5,195 nucleotides of DNA from Candidatus Roizmanbacteria bacterium CG_4_10_14_0_2_um_filter_36_35 (GTDB lineage Bacteria; Patescibacteriota; Microgenomatia; UBA1406; GWC2-37-13). Position 1 is the stretch's first letter, and each line of letters opens with the position of its first letter. The position numbers and the translations under genes were made by a program. Positions 1 to 5,051 of the stretch are shown one piece after another. The stretch covers positions 1-5,195 of the forward strand of contig PFOE01000088.1 in NCBI GenBank assembly GCA_002792355.1, written 5' to 3'. The notes under the pieces were generated by a model. The model did not search any database, was not told where the DNA came from, and worked only from the letters and a program-made list of their open reading frames with translations.

Positions 1-489
1 GCTCTTCTTGGTGCTTTAGCAGTCGGACTTCTTGCAGCTCTTGATCCTTTTGAACAGTTGAAAAAAGGTACCGATACCGGAATAAGAAACACAGTTTCTG
101 AAGTTCACGGAGCGGCAATAAGATTTTATGCTGTAAAGGGTAATATGCCTTGGTGTAGTGCAACTGCCTCAACTACCTGTACAAATCCTAGTAGTTCTAC
201 ATTAACTACTGCAAATGGAGGAACATCAACTACTAGTCCATATGCTATGATAACTCAAATGGCTACTGCTGGTGAATTAAAAAGTGATTTTGTCACCTTA
301 GCTGGAACTCAGATGGATAATATTTGGGTTACAGGGTCAGCAACTACACCTTCAATTGCTGTCTGTTTTCTACCAAAAGCTAAGTCTTTCCAGGCTGATA
401 AAAATACAAAATACACAATAGCTGGTGCCCCAACTACTGGTTGTAAATCGCAAGGCGGAGCAAACGACTGTTATTGGTGTGTTAAATAA
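1..489 (+). CDS. Type IV pilin-like / pseudopilin protein, 5'-partial
   Basis: The frame is open from base 1, giving 162 visible residues; the real start lies upstream, and the in-frame TTG at 58 is not a credible start. The visible N-terminus is the end of a hydrophobic helix (ALLGALAVGLLAAL) followed by DPFEQLKKGTDTGIR. This is the usual transition from the membrane helix to the globular head in pilin-like proteins of candidate-phyla bacteria. The prepilin peptidase site is outside the window. The head is Ser/Thr-rich at visible residues 53-80 (17 of 28) and has six cysteines (52, 60, 122, 148, 157, 160), ending in DCYWCVK. It is probably exported, inserted in the membrane and assembled into a pilus or a pseudopilus-like fibre, with disulfides in the head (inference). 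The stop overlaps the next pilin gene by one base, so the two are probably one operon with coupled translation. The exact role (major pilin, minor pilin or pseudopilin) cannot be told. Confidence 0.8.
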   Translation, partial: ALLGALAVGLLAALDPFEQLKKGTDTGIRNTVSEVHGAAIRFYAVKGNMPWCSATASTTCTNPSSSTLTTANGGTSTTSPYAMITQMATAGELKSDFVTLAGTQMDNIWVTGSATTPSIAVCFLPKAKSFQADKNTKYTIAGAPTTGCKSQGGANDCYWCVK

Positions 490-962
490 TGAATAGGAAA
501 GGGTTTACTTTAATTGAACTTCTTATTGTCATAGTTATCTTGGGAATATTGGCTGCGTTAATTTCCGGTAATTTTATTACTTCTTTAATAAAAGGTAGAG
601 ACACTCGGAGAAAAGCCGACCTTGAGCAAATCCAGAGCGCTTTGGAGATGTACTATGAAGATAAAGGATCTTATCCAACTTTTAACATCTTTGCTACTGC
701 AGGTTATCAACTGTGTGAAACAAAGATTGCCAGCACATGCGGTTCAGAAAAAGTTTATATGATAAAAATTCCTGATGATCCTTTATCTAGTAACAACTAT
801 GTCTATAGCCAAACCGGCTCAGCCTATCAACTTTATTCATGTATCGAAAACAGTCAAGACCAGGGTCAAGGAGTTAAACAAACTGGTTATGGTGTCAGTT
901 GCGGGTCTGGTGTTTGTAATCCTTGTAAGTATGGTATTTCCAGCCCAAACACCAATCCTTAA
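489..962 (+). CDS. Type IV pilin-like / GspG-like pseudopilin with prepilin signal
   Basis: This 157-residue protein starts with a textbook class III signal: MNRKG followed by FTLIELLIVIVILGILAAL. Prepilin peptidase would cut after Gly5, leaving Phe1 and the conserved Glu5 (precursor residue 10) of the mature protein. One hydrophobic helix (about residues 6-30) leads into KGRDTRRKADLEQIQSALEMYY, the standard pilin spine. The pattern KIPDDPLSSNNYVY followed by YQLYSCIE is the beta-sheet layout of GspG-type pseudopilins. Six cysteines (76, 84, 118, 138, 143, 146) suggest a disulfide-tied head; the tail is CNPCKYGISSPNTNP. The ATG overlaps the previous pilin's TAA (TAATG) and no Shine-Dalgarno sequence precedes it, so coupling to upstream translation is likely. 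The stop TAA is shared as TTAA with the convergent membrane gene. The assembly ATPase, platform protein and prepilin peptidase are not in this window. Confidence 0.9.
   Translation: MNRKGFTLIELLIVIVILGILAALISGNFITSLIKGRDTRRKADLEQIQSALEMYYEDKGSYPTFNIFATAGYQLCETKIASTCGSEKVYMIKIPDDPLSSNNYVYSQTGSAYQLYSCIENSQDQGQGVKQTGYGVSCGSGVCNPCKYGISSPNTNP
959..962. other. Shared TTAA supplying both convergent stop codons
   Basis: The plus-strand pilin stops with TAA at 960-962 and the minus-strand ligase-like gene stops with TAA at 961-959. The two coding regions overlap by four bases and leave no room for a terminator between them; I saw no GC-rich hairpin with a T-run close by on either strand. Confidence 0.9.
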
Positions 963-3199
963 AGCAAACCGTATTTTTTTAGAAGCTCTTTTTTAAGATT
1001 AAGGCCATCTAGAAAATCTTTTTTTAACTCGATCGCTTTGTTAATTTCTACCAGAGACTGTTTTTGCCAACTGTCTTTTTGAATTTGTTTTTTTTCCGCA
1101 TCAGATAAAAGAGAATAATAGACCGCTAAGCTATAAGGAATTTTCGGGTCGGTCGGAGCTAATTTTACGCCAACCTGCAAGGCCTTAATTCCTTCCAGAA
1201 GTTTATTGCTATCTAAACTAACCTGGTAGAAAAGATATTGATTTTTGGCTCTCGTCTTCCAATAAAAGATATTTTTAGACGAGGAGTTTAGGCTTTTTTT
1301 ATTGTAATAATCACTCAAAGACATTAACTGTTTGGCCATCTTATTCTGTTTTTGATAACTGGCAACTGCCGAAAGATATGACAAGCTTGAAGAAAATCTG
1401 TCTTCGTAAACAGGTTCTTTCCTTATCTTTAAAGCTCTTTCAAAATAACTAGCCGCATTTTGATAATCGGCAATCTGTGGCTTCAAATAATTTAGTCCTA
1501 AAGCATATTGGGTGTCGGCCAACCAGTAGGCAAAGGTAGAGAAGAGTAGATAGATTGTAGAAACGGAAATGATAAAAATAGAAAGGTATTGATATAAACT
1601 TAATTTGTTATTTATAGTTCGAGCTTGTCGAGAACTTCTCGACTCGTCGCTTTCCTCCTCGCTCGAAGAATAAAAAACTAACGCCGGAATCAGATAGAAG
1701 AATAGATTAATCGTCGTGGTTGAGAAGCCGAAGAAATTGGTGATGAGAATTGTTAACCAAGCCGTAAGTAAGCTCAAAACTAAAATCCTAGAACTCAAAT
1801 CCAAATCTAAAATCTTTAAATCTTTCTTTGGTTTTGACATTTGAGATTTGGTTTTGACATTTGAGATTTGAGTTTTGAGATTATTTATTACGTAAACAAT
1901 AAAAAAGATTATGAAACCTAAATAAGTTAATAACCCAACAAATCCTGTCGTTGCAAGGTAATTTAAGAACTCATTATGCGCTTTGTTATAAATAAAATCC
2001 CACTCAGAAGTAAGATTGTGTTGTTTTGGACGGACAAAGTTATAACTATAGGCAAAAGTCTCCACTCCGGTTCCAAAGAAAGGATATCTTAATCCCAGGT
2101 CAATTGCTCCTTTCCAAACGATCTTACGAATATCTAGGGACTCGGTGACAGAGGAAGCATTGTTGTATTGTTCTATTGTTATATTGTTTTTTAAATCTTT
2201 TTTATTTTTAATATGTATTTTTGATATTTGATATTTGATATTTGATATAGACAAGTATTTGTCAACTCTTTCAATCCCTGTTTTAAATAATAAGATCGGA
2301 ACAACAGTAATTAGTAATAAAGTAATAATTAATTTTTTAGCGTTTAATTTAATAAATAATAGGTAATAGGCAACAAATAATACTAACCCTATCCCAACTG
2401 CAGCTAAGGCTGATCTCGAACGAGAAAATAAGATAAATGAGAAATTGACAAAAAGGTACACAATATAAATTAGGTTTATTTTGTCATTTCGAGCGAAGTC
2501 GACCTGCCTACCGACAGGCAGGGAAATCTTAAAAAGATCCCTCGACTCGTCCGATGTCACATCGGACTCGCTCGGGATGACAAGGGGGCGGAACAAGAAA
2601 TATATTCCAATGAAAAAGTTGATCGCTAAATAAGCTCCTAGCCAATTGGGCTGGCCTAAAGTGGAAAAAGACCGATTAGCCGGATCGAAAACATTAGTCT
2701 CTCTTGACCAACAGCTGTTGTCAAAACTTCTTCCTCTGCTAACTAAAAAACAGGTCAGATCATGGCCTAACTTCCCAGGCAAGCCATAGATCATCACCAA
2801 AACAGATGACCAAAGAGAGATTTTTAATAAAGAAAGAATATCAAAAGAATTAGAGACAAACCCGTAATAAAGTATGATATAACTAATAATCGATAAAAGA
2901 CCACCATTAAATCGACCGTAATAGCCAAAAAAAGATACATGGCGGTCAATGGAAAAGATTGTCGCCATTACTTGACTAAAAAGAAATAATATTATAGGAA
3001 TATCTAAAGGAGTCTTTTTAAAAATCATTTTTTTTGCTAAAATCATCTTAAGAAGCCAAAAAAAACCGATAAGAATAGTAATAAGATAAATAAAAATCAT
3101 TTTATTAAACTCAAAGAGTTCGGAAGTTGAAGTAGCAAATATCAAAGGAGTCAGGAAAAAAAGGCTTCCGTACAAAAATTTAAGAATCCTGTCTATCAT
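959..3199 (-). CDS. O-antigen ligase-like (Wzy_C / WaaL / PglL-type) polytopic membrane protein with C-terminal TPR-like region
   Basis: I start this 746-residue protein at the ATG of MIDRILKF; a further in-frame TTG at 3235 would add 12 residues and overlap the neighbour. About a dozen membrane segments are visible, e.g. 7-22, 34-54, 66-82, 100-115, 121-139, 185-207, 241-258, 263-284, 289-305, 411-438, 472-490, 497-511 and 535-555. Family motifs include FSTLGQPNWLGAYLA (178-192), LFSRSRSALAA (257-267), IVWKGAIDLGLRYPFFGTGVETF (360-382) and AHNEFLNYLATTGFVGLL (407-424, His408). Residues after about 559 are soluble, with TPR-like helices (QYALGLNYL; LLEGIKALQVGVKLAP). Members transfer or polymerise lipid-linked glycans outside the cytoplasmic membrane; a subset glycosylates pilins. 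The acceptor here is unknown. Several loops carry repeat-derived inserts (206-240, 318-347, 444-457, 511-528), annotated separately. The gene is convergent with the pilins and divergent from the MreB-like gene. Confidence 0.85.
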   Translation of the reverse strand: MIDRILKFLYGSLFFLTPLIFATSTSELFEFNKMIFIYLITILIGFFWLLKMILAKKMIFKKTPLDIPIILFLFSQVMATIFSIDRHVSFFGYYGRFNGGLLSIISYIILYYGFVSNSFDILSLLKISLWSSVLVMIYGLPGKLGHDLTCFLVSRGRSFDNSCWSRETNVFDPANRSFSTLGQPNWLGAYLAINFFIGIYFLFRPLVIPSESDVTSDESRDLFKISLPVGRQVDFARNDKINLIYIVYLFVNFSFILFSRSRSALAAVGIGLVLFVAYYLLFIKLNAKKLIITLLLITVVPILLFKTGIERVDKYLSISNIKYQISKIHIKNKKDLKNNITIEQYNNASSVTESLDIRKIVWKGAIDLGLRYPFFGTGVETFAYSYNFVRPKQHNLTSEWDFIYNKAHNEFLNYLATTGFVGLLTYLGFIIFFIVYVINNLKTQISNVKTKSQMSKPKKDLKILDLDLSSRILVLSLLTAWLTILITNFFGFSTTTINLFFYLIPALVFYSSSEEESDESRSSRQARTINNKLSLYQYLSIFIISVSTIYLLFSTFAYWLADTQYALGLNYLKPQIADYQNAASYFERALKIRKEPVYEDRFSSSLSYLSAVASYQKQNKMAKQLMSLSDYYNKKSLNSSSKNIFYWKTRAKNQYLFYQVSLDSNKLLEGIKALQVGVKLAPTDPKIPYSLAVYYSLLSDAEKKQIQKDSWQKQSLVEINKAIELKKDFLDGLNLKKELLKKYGLL
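1618..1667. repeat. Second, shorter palindromic element in the ligase gene
   Basis: The outer arms TTCGAGC (1618-1624) and GCTCGAA (1661-1667) are a perfect inverted pair. Inside is GTCGAGAACTTCTCGAC (1627-1643), a perfect 8+1+8 palindrome around a C. The arms are asymmetric: 2 bases separate outer and inner arms on the left, 17 on the right, i.e. 15 extra bases (five codons). TCGACTCGTC and CTCGCTCG also occur in the 103-bp element, so the two are probably related. It encodes about residues 511-528 of the ligase (SSEEESDESRSSRQAR), in a loop between two membrane segments. Confidence 0.7.
1831..1880. repeat. Exact 20-bp tandem duplication plus TTTGAGN heptamers
   Basis: GTTTTGACATTTGAGATTTG at 1831-1850 is repeated exactly at 1851-1870. 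The end runs into three heptamers, TTTGAGA, TTTGAGT, TTTGAGA (1860-1880), close to the TTTGATA unit of the repeat near 2230. Inverted copies of the same word (CTCAAAT at 1794-1800, CCAAATCT at 1801-1808) lie just beside it. It encodes TQISNVKTKSQMSKPKK in a lysine-rich loop (ligase residues about 440-465) between two membrane segments. Confidence 0.85.
2159..2188. repeat. Tandem repeat, 8-bp unit NTATTGTT x3.75
   Basis: The units read ATTGTT (partial), GTATTGTT, CTATTGTT and ATATTGTT: seven fixed bases and one varying first base. It encodes NNITIEQYNN at ligase residues 338-347, about 30 bp from the 7-bp repeat and in the same hydrophilic segment. As with that repeat, single-unit changes would shift the frame. 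Confidence 0.85.
2220..2247. repeat. Tandem repeat, TTTGATA x4 (7-bp unit)
   Basis: Four exact copies of TTTGATA lie end to end. On the coding (minus) strand three units make 21 bases, so the protein shows a 7-residue rhythm (ISNIKYQ then ISKI). The tract lies in ligase residues 318-327, in a hydrophilic segment between a membrane helix and the conserved WKGAIDLG region. The unit is not a multiple of three: gain or loss of one copy would shift the frame. Confidence 0.9.
2503..2522. repeat. Nested 20-bp hairpin (CCTGCCT...AGGCAGG)
   Basis: Seven-base perfect arms CCTGCCT (2503-2509) and AGGCAGG (2516-2522) enclose a 6-base loop. It sits in the left half of the larger palindrome, between GTCGA and GAAATC, a place where related elements (from memory) run on without interruption. 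This suggests a small mobile palindrome inserted in a larger one. It encodes part of SLPVGRQV in the ligase. Confidence 0.7.
2544..2570. repeat. Nested 19-bp palindrome flanked by GACTCG direct repeats (21-bp in-frame unit)
   Basis: GTCCGATGT (2549-2557), a single C, and ACATCGGAC (2559-2567) form a perfect 9+1+9 palindrome. GACTCG occurs at 2544-2549 and again at 2565-2570, exactly 21 bp apart, so the extra unit adds seven codons and keeps frame. Removing one 21-bp unit leaves CTCGACTCGCTCGGGATGACAA-like sequence (read in parts), close to the plain form of the outer element. It looks like an insertion or duplication within the right arm. Confidence 0.6.
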
Positions 3200-3200
3200 A

Positions 3201-4262
3201 ATGAATAATTTTACTAGTTGGCTGGCAAAAATCAAACTGCCTTTTTTTTCCAGTTTCGAAATCTATTTTGACCTCGGTACGTCTTTGACAAAAATTGCCA
3301 TTAAAGACAAGGGAATTATACTTCGAGAACCGACCTTTTTAGGATATAACAGCAGGATTAATCAATATCTGTTTTTCGGAACTGAAGCAAAATCCATCAT
3401 TGGTAAAACCCCGGATTTTATTAAAATCGTCAGGCCGGTCGTCGGAGGAGTGATTTCCGATTTTGATGCCGAGGTGATCTTGATAAAAAAATATCTCGAA
3501 AAATCAGTTTACCTCTATTTTTCAAATAAGATAATTAAACCGATAATGGTCGGCGTGGCAGTCATACCTTCAATTGCGACCGAAATAGAGCAAAAAGCCG
3601 TTGAAGAGGCTCTCTATAAAAATGGCCTGTCCCAGGTTTTTTTAATTGAAAAACCGCTGGCAACAGCTGCTGGTTGTAATTTGAATATTTTTTCCCACCA
3701 ACCTAATTTAATTGCTGATTTAGGTGGCGGATTGATCGAACTTTCTATTGTAGGAAGTGGCGGAATTATTTCTCAAAAGACCTTAAAAAACGCCGGTGAC
3801 AATATGAATAAATTAATCTATAACTATGTTTATCTAAAATATGGCGTCATTTTAGGAGAAGCTACCTGCGAGGAGTTAAAAACAGATCTGTTGAACTTTG
3901 AAAATACGGAAAAAACTATTACCATTCGTGGCAAGTCTCTGGAAACCGGTCTGCCCAAGTCGGTCAGAATAAAGAGTTCAGATATAAAAGAAGCGCTTCT
4001 CACCAATTTTAATCTCATCATAGATGGAATTAAAGAATTGATTGAATCTTCACCTCCTGAGATTGTCAACGAGGTAATGAAACAGGGAGTGATATTAACA
4101 GGCGGCCTCTCACAAATAAAAGGTTTGGATAAATTTTTCGAGCAGGAAATTAAAATTAATGTTTTAACTTCTGAAAACTATCAATATGCAACGATTAACG
4201 GCCTTATTAAATTAGCCAGGAATAAAGAAGAACTATCCAAATTAATTATCCGCTTAAGCTGA
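3201..4262 (+). CDS. MreB-like actin-fold ATP-binding protein (divergent, altered catalytic residues)
   Basis: The 353 residues follow the MreB layout from end to end: phosphate-1 motif DLGTSLTKIAI (24-34), PSIATEIEQKAVEEAL (123-138), IEKPLATAAG (149-158), phosphate-2 motif ADLGGGLIE (172-180), AGDNMNKLIYNYVYLKYGVILGEATCEELK (198-227, read in parts), RGKSLETGLPKSVRI (243-257) and adenosine-side motif VILTGGLSQIKGLD (297-310). MreB forms membrane-bound filaments that organise wall synthesis in rod cells. The N-terminus (NNFTSWLAKIKLPFF) could be an amphipathic membrane anchor. Known MreB has EEP and GGGTTE; here these are EKP (Lys151) and GGGLIE (Leu178), which removes both residues thought to position the attacking water. 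Nucleotide binding may persist while hydrolysis is weak or absent (inference). Orthology to the standard mreB is uncertain, so no symbol is given. No Shine-Dalgarno or convincing promoter was seen before the ATG. It may be cotranscribed with the NIF3 gene. Confidence 0.85.
   Translation: MNNFTSWLAKIKLPFFSSFEIYFDLGTSLTKIAIKDKGIILREPTFLGYNSRINQYLFFGTEAKSIIGKTPDFIKIVRPVVGGVISDFDAEVILIKKYLEKSVYLYFSNKIIKPIMVGVAVIPSIATEIEQKAVEEALYKNGLSQVFLIEKPLATAAGCNLNIFSHQPNLIADLGGGLIELSIVGSGGIISQKTLKNAGDNMNKLIYNYVYLKYGVILGEATCEELKTDLLNFENTEKTITIRGKSLETGLPKSVRIKSSDIKEALLTNFNLIIDGIKELIESSPPEIVNEVMKQGVILTGGLSQIKGLDKFFEQEIKINVLTSENYQYATINGLIKLARNKEELSKLIIRLS
3208..3235 (-). promoter_or_regulatory. Candidate -35/-10 promoter for the ligase-like gene, inside the MreB-like coding start
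   Basis: Read on the minus strand: TTGATT (3235-3230), a 16-bp spacer, then TAAAAT (3213-3208; 5 of 6 to TATAAT). The ligase ATG begins at 3199, eight bases past the -10, so the transcript would be leaderless or have a leader of only one or two bases. No Shine-Dalgarno is present before that ATG, which fits. The site lies wholly within codons 3-12 of the MreB-like gene. It is predicted by eye and AT-richness makes false positives likely. Confidence 0.4.
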
Positions 4263-4268
4263 TATAAT
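4260..4268 (+). promoter_or_regulatory. Extended -10 promoter element for the NIF3 gene (predicted leaderless start)
   Basis: TGATATAAT is a perfect extended -10 (TGN followed by consensus TATAAT). The TG belongs to the TGA stop of the MreB-like gene, and TATAAT fills the first half of the 12-bp gap. Six bases separate the box from the A of the NIF3 ATG at 4275, so transcription would be expected to begin at or next to the start codon. No Shine-Dalgarno sequence fits in the gap. No good -35 is seen, which extended -10 promoters can tolerate. In AT-rich DNA a chance TATAAT is common; the TG and the exact spacing raise confidence. Confidence 0.55.
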
Positions 4269-4274
4269 AATATT

Positions 4275-5051
4275 ATGATTACATTAACCTCTTTAAATAA
4301 TTTTTTAAGCAAATTATTGATATATGACAAAAAATTCAATCTCTCTTTAGTTGATCCTTATATGGCTAATGGATTGGTTTATCATGGTGAAGAAAAGATT
4401 AATAAAATTGCTTTAGCGGTATCGGCTTCTTTAACTGTTTTTGAAATGGCAAAAAAGGCTGACGCTCAAGCTTTGATTGTTCATCATGCGTTTAATTTTC
4501 CTCCCAATGTCAGATATGATCAGCTTTTCCAAAACCGTTATTCGTTTTTAGTAAAAAATAATCTGTCTCTTTTTGGTTATCATTTTTTGCTGGACAGCCA
4601 TCCACAGATAGGACATAATGTTTCTATTATCAAAGAAATCGGCGGGACAATAGAGAAGCCTTTTTTGCATAAAGGAAATCCATGGGGATATTTTGGAAGA
4701 GTGAATAATCTTCCATTAGCAAAAATAATTAATGGATTAAAAAATAAATTAAGTCCTTCAATGACTCTATATGACTTTGGTCCGAAAAATATTAATCGGG
4801 TAGTGGCGATTTCTGGACGAGGGACACCTCTTCCGCCGGATATTCAGTATTTAGTTGATAATAAAGTTGACCTGTTTATCACTGGAGAAAACAGCGAATG
4901 GATCAGAGAAATATTCCGCGAAGTAAAGATTAATTATTTAGCCGGAGGACATTACCATACCGAAAGATTCGGGATATTAGCGTTAGAAAAACTAATCAAA
5001 GAAAAACTTGAGGTAGAAACGGAGTTTATTGAGTTGGTGAATAATGTTTAA
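4275..5051 (+). CDS. NIF3 / DUF34 family metal-binding protein (YbgI-like, short form)
   Basis: The 258-residue protein has the full set of NIF3 landmarks in order: LIVHHAFNF (68-75), GYHFLLDSHPQIGHN (101-115), FITGENSEW (201-209) and GGHYHTERFGILAL (224-237). Candidate dinuclear metal ligands are His70, His71, Asp107, His226 and Glu230, the same pattern as in Escherichia coli YbgI (adjacent His pair, Asp, then His-x3-Glu). Length matches the short form without the PII-like middle domain seen in Bacillus YqfO. The family is nearly universal; 'GTP cyclohydrolase I type 2 homologue' is an old database name and should not be read as a proven activity. The protein is soluble and cytoplasmic, with no signal peptide. 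It lies 12 bp downstream of the MreB-like gene in the same reading frame, and a strong extended -10 box sits in that gap, so it may have its own promoter and a leaderless start. Confidence 0.92.
   Translation: MITLTSLNNFLSKLLIYDKKFNLSLVDPYMANGLVYHGEEKINKIALAVSASLTVFEMAKKADAQALIVHHAFNFPPNVRYDQLFQNRYSFLVKNNLSLFGYHFLLDSHPQIGHNVSIIKEIGGTIEKPFLHKGNPWGYFGRVNNLPLAKIINGLKNKLSPSMTLYDFGPKNINRVVAISGRGTPLPPDIQYLVDNKVDLFITGENSEWIREIFREVKINYLAGGHYHTERFGILALEKLIKEKLEVETEFIELVNNV

Larger units (their letters stand above)
2481..2583. repeat. 103-bp interspersed palindromic element with smaller palindromes nested inside, in-frame within the ligase gene
   Basis: The outer arms are TTGTCATTTCGAGCG (2481-2495) and CGCTCGGGATGACAA (2569-2583), inverted with 13 of 15 matches; the two mismatches would be G-U pairs in plus-strand RNA. 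Inside are GTCGA (2498-2502) against TCGAC (2542-2546), a hairpin CCTGCCTACCGACAGGCAGG (2503-2522), and a perfect palindrome around one C, GTCCGATGTCACATCGGAC (2549-2567). On the minus strand it encodes about residues 206-240 of the ligase, including PSESDVTSDESR and LPVGRQ. From memory, GTCATTTCGAGCGAAGTCGA-type repeats and LPxGRQ-coding palindromes recur in candidate-phyla and Bacteroidetes-type genomes; copy number here cannot be checked from one window. Confidence 0.8.

Noticed and set aside
58..60. TTG as the start of the first pilin gene
   Set aside because: The same frame continues upstream to base 1 with an obvious pilin N-terminal helix, so the gene is simply cut by the window edge.
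775..996. Plus-strand open frame of 73 codons overlapping the end of the second pilin
   Set aside because: It is out of frame with a clear pilin gene, has no recognisable domain, and crosses into the convergent gene; a shadow frame.
1618..2583. CRISPR array or tRNA-like structure in the repeat-rich part of the ligase gene
   Set aside because: Repeats differ in length and kind, there are no regular spacers, and the stretch is continuous coding sequence with conserved motifs between the repeats.
3200..3235. Upstream TTG start for the ligase gene (adds 12 residues)
   Set aside because: ATG at 3199 begins directly before the first membrane helix, and the candidate promoter overlaps the TTG itself, which would put the TTG outside the transcript.
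3242..3249. T8 run near the start of the MreB-like gene as a slippage switch
   Set aside because: Runs of 7-8 A or T are common by chance in this AT-rich window, and the frame here is intact; no supporting sign of switching.
3830..4069. Minus-strand open frame of 79 codons inside the MreB-like gene
   Set aside because: It is antisense to well-conserved MreB motifs and has no family features.
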